Below are positions 9,714 through 20,796 of a stretch of 64,000 bases of DNA, piece by piece. The notes below the pieces were generated by a model. That model worked only from the letters and a program-made list of their open reading frames with translations. It was not told the origin of the DNA and searched no databases. The translations under genes and the position numbers were made by a program. Origin of the DNA: Sacculina carcini (lineage: Eukaryota; Arthropoda; Thecostraca; Sacculinidae); assembly GCA_916048095.2 (NCBI GenBank), contig OU696592.1, positions 5,267,427 to 5,331,426 on the forward strand, in the 5' to 3' direction. Numbering within the stretch: the stretch's first letter is position 1; every line of letters starts with the position of its first letter.

Positions 9714-9747
9714 AACAGTCGGTCCATAACGTGTGTCTGGACCGACT
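9714..9747. repeat. Hairpin next to AATAAA (U1)
   Basis: Inverted repeat AGTCGGTCC/GGACCGACT preceded by AATAAA. In this unit the outer three stem pairs are lost by a small deletion. It is the U1 version of an element present once per unit. Confidence 0.65.
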
Positions 9748-9925
9748 ACATACTCACCTAATTGCGCCTCTCTGTTAGCAGCCGTGTGTGACTCGACATT
9801 AAGGACGACCCGCCATAAGATGCTGACAAGTTAGCAGCAATACACACATAGCGCCAGGGCACAGAGTACAGCGAATATACTGTACACCCCGGATATAAGA
9901 TATGCGGATAAAGGAGAACGCCGGA

Positions 9926-9956
9926 TATAAGCGAAACCAGAATAAGAGTTCAGTTT
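9926..9956 (+). promoter_or_regulatory. Candidate core promoter (U1)
   Basis: TATAAG (9926-9931) lies 26 bases before the A of TCAGTT (A at 9952), the spacing and initiator consensus known for arthropod TATA promoters. The arrangement recurs in all six units. Transcription is inferred only. Confidence 0.35.
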
Positions 9957-10095
9957 GACTGGCAGTCTGCTATCCAGAATCATCTAATAAATCCATAGAA
10001 TGTATAGGAAATTCATGCAAAAATAGAAAAATACATGCGCATTTTACTGATATTTTATTTATTGCACATATTTGCACATGAGTTTCAATGAATAA

Positions 10096-10301
10096 TGTAT
10101 TGTTTTATGAAACAACACGGAAATTGCAATTTTCGAATATATATATTATTCAACAAACGCTTACACCAATAAGAAATATTAGAATCCTCTCACCACACCA
10201 AAACACTCACAAGTACCACACTACTCAAATCACTTGTCACCTTGTCGCTAACGCGCAGCGTATGACGCCTCAATTATTATTTACAATGATGCCACCTCAC
10301 A
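10096..10301 (-). repeat. Gypsy-1 3' LTR
   Basis: 206-bp LTR, minus strand beginning TGTGAGGTGG and ending CAATACA (TG...CA ends). Directly preceded on that strand by the polypurine tract GAGGGGGAGG. Confidence 0.9.
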
Positions 10302-10311
10302 CCTCCCCCTC
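10302..10311 (-). promoter_or_regulatory. Gypsy-1 polypurine tract overlapping the stop codon
   Basis: Minus strand reads TGAGGGGGAGG immediately before the LTR. The TGA is the gag-pol stop codon, so the stop and the plus-strand primer overlap. Confidence 0.75.
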
Positions 10312-13300
10312 AGTCACGAACATAATCCGACAGGTATCGTGGAGGACGCCGTTCACGACTGCTACGACGTGGAGCTGGTGTGGGCCGCTCCACTTCAGTT
10401 TGCTGCCGGTCGTTGCTGATGGACGGACTGATGGTGTCATCGCTTTCCATCTGGTTCGGTTGTTCACGTACAGATGCCTCCAGCAAAAGATGTCTTCTGT
10501 TACGCGTTGTGATGCGTCCACTTGGTGTGCGGAGTACATAGCTGCCTGGGCCTTTTATTCCCACGACGGTCCCAGTACAGTCCCACCTTTTGCTCGATTG
10601 ACTTTGAATGACCACTGCATCTCCCGCCCTCAGTCGCGGCAACGGATGCGATCCTTGATTATAAGTCAGCTGAGCTTGAACGCGACGTGGTGCATCGATG
10701 GCGTCCGCAGTACTCCTCCACTTCGGTGCAAAAGCACTACGATGCATTGGAATGGTTGATCGGATAGGGTGGCCGAATAAAATTTCCGCTGGTGATTGCC
10801 CATCTGCGCCCGGAGTGTTCCGCAATTCCAGCAAGCCTTCGGTGAAAGCGTCATCGTCGAGTTCCCCGTTAGACGTCACCTTCTGCACTAAGCGCTTGAT
10901 GCGCTTGACCGCTGATTCCGCAAGACCATTCCCCTGCGGATATTCGACACTGCTCACATCATGCTGCACTTTCCAGCGCATAAGGAAGTCTCTCGTTCGG
11001 CGAGAGGTGTATTGTGGTCCACCGTCGCTGCGAAGACGGTTGGGTACGCCGAACGTTGCGAACAACTGACGCAGCGTCCGGATGAGATGTCGTGATGTGG
11101 CGTCTGACCGTGGGCATTCGGCGACACAAGGCCAGTTGGAATATCTGTCCACATATATGAGGTAAGTGCGGCTGGCGTGCTGAAAGTAGTCCGTGGCAAC
11201 ACTTTCAAACACTCTGGTAGGTTGATCGTCACAATAGTATGGCTCTTTCGGTTGACTGTTGCGGTAATGACGACATGAAGAGCATGACGATACAGCCATT
11301 TTGACATCATTTTGTATTGTCGGCCAGAATACCGACTGCCGTGCTCGACCTATAGTGCGATTCATGCCCTGGTGTCCACTATGAAGTCGGCGGATGATAT
11401 CTCGTCGCATTTTACGAGGAACTACAAGACGTTTTCCGTAGAGTATCAAATTTCCGTCTACATATAATGAACTTCTGATGTTCCAGTAAGGTTTTATCTC
11501 ATCTCGACAGGCATGACGATCATCTGGAAAGCCATGTCGAATAGCTTCTTTGAGGCAAATGCACTCCGGATCACTCATTATCGCATCTTCGATTTCAACT
11601 AGAAGGCCATCGTCAGTTATATAGCTCTCTTCGTCGCTCTCATGCGTTAAGTGAGCCACTGCTGCAACACCAATTTCAGGAACCGGATCCAGAGTTATTT
11701 CGTCTTCTTCGCCGTCGAGCGGAGCTCGGGAGAGACAAGCGGCAGCTGCGTGCTTCTTGCCAGGGCACCATGCAGCCGTAAATTGGAGATGAGCCAGCTT
11801 CGCTCGTAGCCGCTGCAAACGAATATTGGCGATATCCGCTAAACCTTTTGAATTCAGGATTGGAAGAAGAGGTTTATGATCAGTAATGATCGTGAAATTA
11901 TTCAGACCAGCGAGGTAGTTGTTAGCTTTACTGCAGGCCCATACTACAGCCAATAGCTCTTGTTCAACAGCGGCGTAGCGAGTTTCTGTATCTGAAAGTC
12001 GCCGCGAACCGCACTGGATGAGACGCCATTTCTTGCTCTCATCTAGCTGACGTACCACAAATCCGAGTCCCTTTAGACGAGATGCATCTGTCTCCACGAC
12101 AGTCTCTCGTGACGGCCGGAAGAAATCCAGTATTGGGGGAGAAGTCAGTATCTTTTTCGTTGCTTCGAAAGCGCGTGTATGAACGCTCTCCTCCCAATGC
12201 CATTCCACATCTTTCTTCAAAAGTTCGTATAATGATGCGGCGGTACCAGCAATTTCGGTCGAAAATTGTCCCAGCTGATTGGCTAACCCTAGGAATGAGC
12301 GAAGTTCGGTTAGATTATTCGGCCTAGGAAATTCCTTGATAGCGCGAATTTTCTTTTGGTCAACCGAATATCCGTTTGGTCCCACGTCAAAACCACAAAA
12401 ATACACTTGCGATTGCGCGAAGTCAAACTTATCACCATCCAACGTTATGCCAGCAGAATCACAGCGCATTAACAACTGCCAAATGTCTTCCAGGTGACTG
12501 TCGTAGTCTTCACTGTACACAATCATATCATCAACCACTTTGCCAACATTCATCACACCAGCAAGAGCAGCATCGCATCTCGTGTTGTATACATCGCCGC
12601 TTGAAGCCAATCCCATGGGTGCTCTTTTTAGTCTGAAGCGACCCCATGGTGTGAGAAAACATGTTAGATCTCTATCATCTTCGTGGATGGAGATTTGAAA
12701 ATAACCATTTTTAGCATCCAGTGTGCTAAAATATTTTGCTCCTGGTTTTATACTAGAGACTACATCCATGCCAGCTCTCACAGGATGAGTTGGTCGTTTC
12801 AAATACTTGTTCAGTGGTATTAGATCGATAGTGAGTCTACAATCAACAATGGACCCTTCTCTACGCTTTGGCACGGGCACAACAGCATGACACCATTCGG
12901 TCGGGTGAGTCACAGCCTCGATGACGTCCTGTTGAAGCAGTTCATCGATGTGACGCTTCATGTATTCCCGATACGCTAGCGGTATCACTCTGGGAGCAGA
13001 AATGTGCTTGGGCTGCGCATCAGATGACAGCAATATCCGCATAGGAGGTCCATCCATGGTTCGCAGTGGACCACTCGTTGAAAATACTCTCGGAAAGGCT
13101 GCTTTCAGTTCTGCAAGATGTTGTGATCGTTCATCAAGCGTTGGGCTGCGCGTCTGCTTCCAGGTCGGACGTTTCAGGTCGATCTGGTTGTTGATTGCAG
13201 GAAGTGACTTGCGTTCGGCTTGTGCGGTTGCTTTTAGCACGATGGTCGAGTCCTCCCTTCTTTGCGTAGTTACATTCTGCACTGGAATTTGCTGTGGAAA

Positions 13301-14608
13301 CGCTCGGTGGATGATGCGCAGGTCAACCGCGTCCACCCACGACAAAAGCGCGTCGTTCGCCGCTGGCACCACATACAATGTAGTGCTGCACGACGCATCA
13401 CCGAGCTCAAGAGTGGTGGTGCAGGTGCCTATGCAGTACAGGTGCCCACCGTTGGCTGACCGGAGTCTCTCACTGCACGGGGCCAGTTCAGATTGTTTGA
13501 TGCCAAGTTTTTTGGCAACGCAAGCGTTGATAACGGATACCTCGGCGCCGGTGTCGGCGACCCACGACACTTCTGTCGATGCGCCTTTCGATGGTCTGAC
13601 ACGAATTTTTACGGGTGGCACTTTGCGTCGCTTCTTTTTGCCGTGGCTGATGTCACTAATCGTGATACGCCTGAGATTTGTCCCTCGACGTTTTGGTGAA
13701 CGCGAAGATTTATTTTTGTTCGATCTGTTGTGTCTGCTAGAACTCCGGCACACCGCTGCAAAGTGGTTCGGCTTGCCACATACCGTGCACGTTTTGCCGG
13801 CTGCAGGACATTTGTGGGTTTGTGCTTCCACCAAACGACCGCATCTTGAACACAGTGACTTCTCAGTGGCGTGAGATGATTTGCCGCGAACATTTGACAC
13901 ATAAATCTGTTTTTCCGGCTGCTTTATCGCCGACGAATTGACAGCAGCGGTTTCTGATGATCGACAAATAGCGACAGATTTTTCGAGAGTCAAATCCTTT
14001 TCTTGGAGCATTTGATGTAACGCATTGTCGTCAGATGTACCCATTAGAATTTTGTCGCGCAGTCTGTTGCTGTTGCATGATGTGCAGAAATCGCAGAACG
14101 ACATGATTTCTTTGACAGCGCACAAAAAATCATCAAAGTTCTCACCGGCTTGTTGACTACGCAGATAAAAATCACGACGGTCGAGAATTATGTTCCGCTG
14201 AGAGCGCAAGAATGACTCCATTTTCGAAATACATTCGGTCAGTGGAACATCCTCCCTGATTTCGAGGCTATAACGCAGAGAACGCGACCAGTCCTCATCA
14301 ATTGAAGCATGAAGCACTGCTTGTTGTTCTTTTACAGGTAGTTTATCAATGCCACAGAGAGAAACGTGCCCAGTGAATTTGTATCTCCACGTATCAAACT
14401 CTTTCAAAGAGCACGAAGAATGCAAAATTGGAGCATTGTTGTTGGGAAGCTTTATTGCTCTGGATTCCCCCGATACATTCTGATTACGTTCAGCTGACAG
14501 AATTCGCTCGTATTCAGCTTCTCGGCGAGCACTGTGCTCTGCCAACTGACTGACTGCTAATGTCAGTTTTTGTATCTGCTCTTCAAGAGTAGATGTCGGC
14601 TGCGCCAT
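10310..14608 (-). CDS. Gypsy-1 gag-pol polyprotein
   Basis: Single uninterrupted frame of about 1430 codons, taken from MAQPTSTLEE. An upstream in-frame Met lies inside the LTR. Order: capsid-like gag (about 30-230), two zinc knuckles (CSRCGRL... and CTVCGKPNHFAAVC, near 260), aspartic protease (VADTGAEVS, near 360), RT (STLDAKNGYF near 640; DD box reads VVDDMIV near 705), RNase H (ETDAS near 840), integrase with HHCC finger (near 1085) and catalytic D, D, E (VDRYSNWP, SDGGPQYTS near 1205, GNGLAESAVK). Gag and pol are fused without a frameshift. All key motifs look intact, so this copy may be active. Confidence 0.93.
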   Translation of the reverse strand: MAQPTSTLEEQIQKLTLAVSQLAEHSARREAEYERILSAERNQNVSGESRAIKLPNNNAPILHSSCSLKEFDTWRYKFTGHVSLCGIDKLPVKEQQAVLHASIDEDWSRSLRYSLEIREDVPLTECISKMESFLRSQRNIILDRRDFYLRSQQAGENFDDFLCAVKEIMSFCDFCTSCNSNRLRDKILMGTSDDNALHQMLQEKDLTLEKSVAICRSSETAAVNSSAIKQPEKQIYVSNVRGKSSHATEKSLCSRCGRLVEAQTHKCPAAGKTCTVCGKPNHFAAVCRSSSRHNRSNKNKSSRSPKRRGTNLRRITISDISHGKKKRRKVPPVKIRVRPSKGASTEVSWVADTGAEVSVINACVAKKLGIKQSELAPCSERLRSANGGHLYCIGTCTTTLELGDASCSTTLYVVPAANDALLSWVDAVDLRIIHRAFPQQIPVQNVTTQRREDSTIVLKATAQAERKSLPAINNQIDLKRPTWKQTRSPTLDERSQHLAELKAAFPRVFSTSGPLRTMDGPPMRILLSSDAQPKHISAPRVIPLAYREYMKRHIDELLQQDVIEAVTHPTEWCHAVVPVPKRREGSIVDCRLTIDLIPLNKYLKRPTHPVRAGMDVVSSIKPGAKYFSTLDAKNGYFQISIHEDDRDLTCFLTPWGRFRLKRAPMGLASSGDVYNTRCDAALAGVMNVGKVVDDMIVYSEDYDSHLEDIWQLLMRCDSAGITLDGDKFDFAQSQVYFCGFDVGPNGYSVDQKKIRAIKEFPRPNNLTELRSFLGLANQLGQFSTEIAGTAASLYELLKKDVEWHWEESVHTRAFEATKKILTSPPILDFFRPSRETVVETDASRLKGLGFVVRQLDESKKWRLIQCGSRRLSDTETRYAAVEQELLAVVWACSKANNYLAGLNNFTIITDHKPLLPILNSKGLADIANIRLQRLRAKLAHLQFTAAWCPGKKHAAAACLSRAPLDGEEDEITLDPVPEIGVAAVAHLTHESDEESYITDDGLLVEIEDAIMSDPECICLKEAIRHGFPDDRHACRDEIKPYWNIRSSLYVDGNLILYGKRLVVPRKMRRDIIRRLHSGHQGMNRTIGRARQSVFWPTIQNDVKMAVSSCSSCRHYRNSQPKEPYYCDDQPTRVFESVATDYFQHASRTYLIYVDRYSNWPCVAECPRSDATSRHLIRTLRQLFATFGVPNRLRSDGGPQYTSRRTRDFLMRWKVQHDVSSVEYPQGNGLAESAVKRIKRLVQKVTSNGELDDDAFTEGLLELRNTPGADGQSPAEILFGHPIRSTIPMHRSAFAPKWRSTADAIDAPRRVQAQLTYNQGSHPLPRLRAGDAVVIQSQSSKRWDCTGTVVGIKGPGSYVLRTPSGRITTRNRRHLLLEASVREQPNQMESDDTISPSISNDRQQTEVERPTPAPRRSSRERRPPRYLSDYVRD
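14597..14608 (-). promoter_or_regulatory. Gypsy-1 primer-binding site overlapping the start codon
   Basis: Minus strand TGGCGCAGCCG starts directly after the LTR and complements the CGGCUGCGCCA end of eukaryotic tRNA-Ser. The final A of the LTR plus TG of the site forms the ATG of gag-pol, so the site is translated as MAQP. Confidence 0.75.
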
Positions 14609-14811
14609 GTATTGTTTTATGATACAACACGGAAATTGCAATTTTCGAATATATATTATTCAACAAACGCTTACACCAATAAGAAATATTAGAATCCTCT
14701 CACCACACCAAAACACTCACAAGTACCACACTACTCAAATCACTTGTCACCTTGTCGCTAACGCGCAGCGTATGACGCCTCAATTATTATTTACAATGAT
14801 GCCACCTCACA
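14608..14811 (-). repeat. Gypsy-1 5' LTR
   Basis: 204-bp LTR matching the other except for one A/T substitution and one 2-bp difference in a TA run. It should contain the promoter of the element. TSD AATAA follows at 14812-14816. Confidence 0.9.
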
Positions 14812-15603
14812 AATAACACAATAATCAATATGCACATACTAGCTTTTACATTGTACCTTTTGAGAGGAGTCACGCTCAGCGTCTGTATATACAATCGCAA
14901 TCACATATACGAAAACAATTTCGTAACGATAAACCCTTGCCCGCGATTGCATTCTCGGCGCATGGTGGCGTAATGCTGCAATGTGGTCCGTGGTATTTAG
15001 GTGAGTAGGATGAATACTGCTATATGCAGTATTCATGTTGATGATGAATACTGCTATATGCAGTATTCATCATCAACAACAACAACAACAACAATATTTA
15101 GGTGGGTCTCGATTTTGAACTTGCACATGCAGTTTATATCAGCTGTATTGTCGGCATTACATTTCTACTTAAGTTTTATGATACTATTGCTTCTTAAACC
15201 AGCAGCCCCACGAATTTCGTGTGATATATTGTTGATTTTCATACTGAAAATGGCAATCCATAATCACATAACACAATCACACATCCACAATACAGGAGCT
15301 TTTTCCATTACATTCTAGTCTGGTATCATTATGTTATTGGTAATAAACTGTCAGCCCTGGTTTGAAGATTTCAGGTTTGGAGACGTCAAATATATTTTCA
15401 ATGAGAATCTAGTGAAGCATTTCGGTTATACGCTATTGATAATGTAGCGGCTCTTATATGATATGATTAAGTTTATTTTACTTTTTAAACAGGCGTCCAA
15501 TTTTGAATGCGTTGCATGTGCATTGTGTACATCTACACGCTATTTACGATTGAATATTTCTTCCTCAAGGTGCATGAGTACCACGTGGTTGTAGCGTTGG
15601 TTT
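14812..15603 (+). repeat. U1 intronic segment including left copy of the 0.6-kb duplication
   Basis: Unit sequence continues after Gypsy-1. From 14999 to 15603 (605 bp) it is repeated at 22826-23392 on the far side of the LINE. It includes two stacked copies of a short LINE tail (ATGCAGTATTCAT followed by CAA repeats) and the first ~0.1 kb of the 5' exon. No separate gene is seen. Confidence 0.75.
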
Positions 15604-15610
15604 CGAACAC

Positions 15611-16077
15611 AGACGAACACAGACGCGCTAACCAAACAAGTTCAGGCACTCACACAGATTGTGACAAACCTGACAACCCTGGTCCAGACATTGGTCTCAA
15701 CAAACAACAATGCCAACAACAATGCCAACAACAATGACAACAACAATGCCGACAACAATGCCAACAACACCATCGCAATGCCAACTACTCAAGTCAACAA
15801 TCAGGACATCAATCAATCACCAGCATCAACGAACAACGATGAACAATCCGAGAAGACCAGCAACTCATGGATCACAAAGAAGAGCAAAAAACAAGTCATG
15901 ACTCAGAAAACAGGAAAACCGCAACAGGCGAAGAACGACGCAACACCTGCTGCAACGCAAAACATTTCTCTTGACAATCACATGGAAGACATTTCATCAA
16001 CACAAATCACAACTGAACAATCACCATCAAGAAAAGATAAATCAAAACAACAGAAAAACACTGACAAAAACACCTGA
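15611..16077 (+). pseudogene. LINE-2 ORF1, 5' truncated
   Basis: In the frame ending at 16077 the first codons read ALTKQVQALTQIVTNL then TTLVQTLVSTNN, a heptad-like hydrophobic pattern suggesting a coiled coil. An Asn-rich tract made of an ACAACAATGCCA repeat (15700-15770) and a basic Lys/Gln/Asp-rich tail follow. ORF1 proteins of this class bind element RNA. The N-terminal half and any zinc knuckles are missing at the insertion breakpoint. Confidence 0.65.
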
Positions 16078-16142
16078 TCGATTTATCACAACTCACATTA
16101 CATGCATTATCCGCACATCCGGTAAAAATCAAACACTTCAAA

Positions 16143-19100
16143 ATGCATAACCACACCAATCTCGTCCTTCAATGGAACTGCCGCGGGCTCATTCATAGAT
16201 GGTCTGAGCTCAGTCAACTCATATCAACACACAATCCCAGCATATTATGCATACAGGAAACTCACCTTCTACCAACCGACTCTTATCGTTTCAATCCATC
16301 ACAATTCTGTATATACTCACAGTATGGCTCAGACATAGTCCGAAAAGGGGGAACTAGCATACTGATACAAAAACATATTCCACACCACAAACTATTGATC
16401 AATACAAACCTTCAATGGACTGCAGTCACGGTCACACACAACAACCTCACTTTCATCATCTGTATTATTTATATCCCACCACAGCAGCAAGTAGATACAA
16501 CGGTTTTGGACACACTTATTTCAGGTTTTTCACACCCAGTCATACTCTGTGGCGATTTCAACTCAAAAAACACACTTTGGGGATCTCCCAGGACCGATAG
16601 AAAAGGCACGCTTATAGAGAGGGTAATCCTGAATCAAGACCTACACGTACTGAATGATAGCTCTCCAACACACATAAATGAGCACGACGGCACCATGAGT
16701 CATCTCGACCTGTCCTTGTGCTCTCCATGCCTCACTCCTCGCCTCCAGTGGCGATGTCTGACTGACTTCCATGGTAGCGATCACATTCCTATACTCATAT
16801 CTCAAATATCTGCGAACAGACACACTCTCTCTCAAATACGATGGCACACAAAGCGCGCAAACTGGGAATTATTCAATCACTACCTCTCCGTCCATACACA
16901 AGGCAACAACACATACAACAGCGTAGACTCTCTCACAGAACATATCATTTCAGCAGCAAAGCAGGCAATTCCTTACTCAACAACAGGTAGCACCCGCGTG
17001 AGACGATGTCCGTGGTGGAACCCGTCGTGCCAAACTGCCATCAAACACAGATAACAAATGCTCAGACATTTTCGTAACAACCGCTCAGACCATAACCTCA
17101 TCAACTACAAAAAAGCAAAAGCAGCAGCACGGAGAACAATACGACAATCGAAACGTGACAGTTGGGCTCATCTTCTTTCCTCCCTCAGTCACCGCACTCC
17201 TCTAACAAAGCTCTGGAGTATGGTACGCTCCATGAAAACAACAAACACCAACCCGCGCATTCCCTCACTTGAAATAAACAATACAATATGCACAGACCAA
17301 ACACAAGTTGTTGAACATATAGGCAGGCACATAGCCAGCACATGCAATCCACCACCGCCCACTGCACCAAATCAAGGCACCATCACCATCAGATACAGTA
17401 TCTCGGTCGACAAACTCGCACTCATCAGCAAGCAGTTCTCAATGGAAGAGCTTCACTCTGCCATAAATAAATCGGCATCACTCACCACCGGACCAGATCA
17501 CATACACAATGCATTCTTCATCCACTTGAACACAAACAATCGTGAAACACTACTGAAAACACTTAATCACAATTGGATCAGTGAATTGTACCCTTCGAGT
17601 TGGGAAAACTCATTCATTCTTCCGTTTCTAAAGCCAGGCAAAAACCCCAACACCGTACAATCCTACAGACCGATACAATTAACCTCCTGCTTCTGTAAGC
17701 TTTTTGAAAGAATTGTTCTTCCTCGCCTCTCATTATTCGTCAACAGCGCAAAACTCATATCCAAACATCAAACAGCTTTCCGAAGATCAAGGTGCACCAT
17801 GGACAATATAAACATGTTTATCTCCAGCGTAAGAGAAGGGTTTGCCAGGGAAAAACACACACTCGCAATATTTATAGATCTCACCTCAGCCTTCAACCTT
17901 CTATCAACAGACGCTCTCATCTCTATCATATACAACGCTGGACTTCGCGGACACCTTTTACACTTCCTAACATCCTATCTCAAACAGAAAACATTCCAAA
18001 TTCGAACTAGCACATTATCACAAATTTATCACCAACACAGCGGGGTGGTCCAAGGTGGGGTTCTCTCTCCTACACTCTTCAATATTGCTGTAGATCGCAT
18101 TCTGTCCTGTCTAGGTGAATCCGTTCAACACACAATATACGCAGACGATATAGTAATCTGGGCCACCGGATCTAACACAACCATTCTCCATGATCAACTA
18201 CAGACATCCTTGAATAATATATGCCGACAGGTTAAAAAACTAGGGCTCAGCATCTCAACGCAAAAGACGCAAGCAATGTTGTTCTCCAGGCTATCAGCCA
18301 AACAACATGTTTCCAGGCTCTGCATCGACACACACTTTATTTCCTTCACATCAGAAATCAAATATCTAGGCATGATTCTGGACACTAAACTCTCCATGAA
18401 AGCACACATACTACACATAAAAACACGTGCCATTCAGCGTATCAGCGTTCTGAAATGTCTTGCACACCCCACATACGGCACTGATCGCACAATAATACAA
18501 CGACTCTACTCAATACTCATCAGACCAATCCTGGAATATGGAGCATCTACTTTCACACATTTGTCGCCGTCATGTCTCGCTCCACTAGATGTCATACAAA
18601 ATCAATGCATGCGCATTGCCACAGGAGTCATGAGAACAACACCAATCAGGTCACTGATCAGGCAAACAGGAACTGAAACACTGCAATCACGCAGAATCAC
18701 AAACACAATCAAGTACTGTCTGAAAATAGCCGGCGATACAGAACATCCATGTTACACGCTGCTACAATCATTCAACTCGCTGGACCATGCGGAGACAGCG
18801 GCAGTCAACAAACTATGTGGCTTCCCCTTGGGGCTCGCATACCGTCGGTGCTGTAAAGAAATAGGTTTCAAACCTCCCAAAACAGCGGCACCATCACAAA
18901 TATATTTCTCAAGTCCACTTCCAGCCTGTCAATACCTGGATGCCACACCACATAGCACTCCCACACCAATCACAACACAACTTTTTCTGGAACATCGAGC
19001 CAATCATCAACAATACACGTATATATACACAGACGGATCAGTTCAAAACAGTAGTGTCGGGTGTGCAGTCGTCTCATATAATGTCGACAACTGCTTCCGC

Positions 19101-19841
19101 CTTCCCTCTTGCGTAAACATCTTCACAGCGGAACTCTTTGCAATTCACAACGCACTGCATCTCATTCACTCACAACGAACACAGCACGCCGTTCTCGTAT
19201 CAGACTCGAAATCCTCTCTCCTTGCAATCTCCACGCGACGCCCCAAAAACGCACTGGTATCTTCCATAATCACCATGAACCACAATCTAACTGTATCAGG
19301 CACCAAAATAGTGTTTCTATGGATGCCCAGTCACACATGAATTCGAGGCAACGAGATGGCCGACCAGAAAGCCAAACATGCCACACAACTCTCTACAATC
19401 ACCACTCCCCCACTGTCGTCCTCAAACCTGCACTCATTTATCACTAAGCTGAGTCGCGAATCGCTCCGGTCATCACTCATGGACAACATACACGCACAAT
19501 CACACTGTCACTATTACCTCACACACAAACTGTACAAGGTCCTAGTTCGACCGCGGTGGAGGGACGTGGTCCTGATGCGCCTGCGCACTGGACACACGTG
19601 CATCACACACGGTCACCTCATGAAACGCCAACCACCGCCTACCTGCCACCACTGCGGTCGCCAACTAACCATGGAACACATCCTGGTAAACTGTCCACGA
19701 TACAACGCCATCAGAAGACAACTGAAACAACAACACAACATCAACAGGCATCTTACTATGGACGCCTTACTATACGATACCAACATTACCAACTACCTCA
19801 TCGATTTTATTACACTATCGGGACTGCAAAAACGTCTCTAA
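16143..19841 (+). pseudogene. LINE-2 ORF2: endonuclease, RT, RNase H and CCHC, two stops
   Basis: One frame spans the full ORF2 apart from TAA at 17052-17054 and TGA at 19338-19340. AP-type endonuclease (residues 1-240) shows LQWNCRGL, IQETHL, ILCGDFNSKNTLW and GSDHIPIL. RT (about 440-800) shows SYRPIQLTS, FIDLTSAFNLL, VVQGGVLSPTLF and an intact YADD. RNase H (about 960-1080) shows YTDGSVQNS, FTAELFAI, VSDSKSS and GNEMADQKA; the second stop replaces a residue in its PSHTxIRGNE loop. The end carries CHHCGRQLTMEHILVNC. Only two point nonsense changes: dead but recent. Function if intact: target-primed reverse transcription. Confidence 0.9.
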
Positions 19842-20592
19842 AGACCAGGAAAATGTGCTAAATTTGCCAAACAATTTGTCTGCGTAATCTGATACTGCCG
19901 TGTGTGTTTTGACAGGAACACCTGCATTTGAGCCTATCCAGTGGGGCTGGGCAGGAGCCGTGAAAATTGATACTCACGGTTCCGGATCCGTAGGGCAGTG
20001 GAACCGTTGGAACCGGTTCCTGAACCGGTTCCGCTTGGATGAAAAAATATATTTTCTGTGCGCATGTTTAGAGATCACCCAAAGGGAGAAGACACAAAAG
20101 AGAGTTGGCATAGATGAACGTGTGACTGGGAAAATAACAAATGTTTATATAAATTCAAAATTTTATTGAAAGTCAAAGTTATATCAGTTTCATTATAGTG
20201 GGTATTCTCACAAAATTAAATTCATCATTTCATAAATTTTATTTTTGTGGGGGATCCTCATTTTGTTTTTTTGGGTGAGTGAAGCATATAACTCTTGACT
20301 ACGGCCCTGTAATTTGAAGAAAAGCTTTAATATTCAATGAAGACATGTACAAGGCATTATCATCTCTATATTTAACAACAGAAAAATGCATACAATGCTG
20401 ACACAATAATGTAGCTAATGCTGCAAAAATGTGCTTAATAGTCAATGTACTTTCCAATATAAACAATGTTTGCGTATCACCTGTTACATAATATCTCAAA
20501 CAAACAATAATTTGATTTCGGCTATTGCCCGAAAACGTTCGCTTATTCCGTAACGCACACGTTCACACACACATACACAAAACGCGTATATA

Positions 20593-20796
20593 TTACACAT
20601 TTTCCTTCAAAAATAGAATCATATTTATGTTTTCTTCTTTGAGACTGTTTCGTCTGTGTGATATCCATTCACCGGCTTTTGAAAATAAACGTTCAGATGG
20701 AACGGAAGATGCCGGTGTGCACAAATATTTTGTCGCCACTTCATGTAGTCGAGGCAGTAACAACGCTCGGTCCCTCCACCATGATAATGGATTCAC
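20593..20796 (-). pseudogene. hAT transposase C-terminal dimerisation domain remnant
   Basis: Minus-strand reading gives NPLSWWRDRALLLPRL, then YLCTPASSVPSERLFSKAGE and RNSLKEENINMILFLKEN. This is the hAT dimerisation signature (PLxWW ... PASSVPSERLFSxAG ... NMxLFLxxN). No catalytic core or BED finger is recognisable upstream on that strand (to 22773), so the element cannot encode active transposase. Confidence 0.85.

Larger units (their letters stand above)
10096..14811 (-). mobile_element. Full-length Ty3/gypsy element (Gypsy-1)
   Basis: Two near-identical LTRs (206 and 204 bp) flank a single gag-pol frame on the minus strand, and AATAA is duplicated at both ends (10091-10095 and 14812-14816). 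The empty site in other units (CAATGAATAAGACAATAATC) confirms the TSD. The LTRs differ by one substitution and a 2-bp TA-run indel, so the insertion is young. The primer-binding site matches the 3' end of a tRNA-Ser over 11 bases, and a purine-rich tract precedes the other LTR. No envelope gene. Confidence 0.95.

Noticed and set aside
10088-10759. 223-codon plus-strand frame at the end of Gypsy-1
   Set aside because: It crosses an LTR boundary and is antisense to integrase; a shadow frame.
12960-13874. 304-codon plus-strand frame inside Gypsy-1
   Set aside because: It is antisense to the intact gag-pol frame and has no domain of its own.
10096-14811. Gypsy-1 as an endogenous retrovirus
   Set aside because: There is no envelope frame between integrase and the LTR; the stop codon meets the polypurine tract directly.
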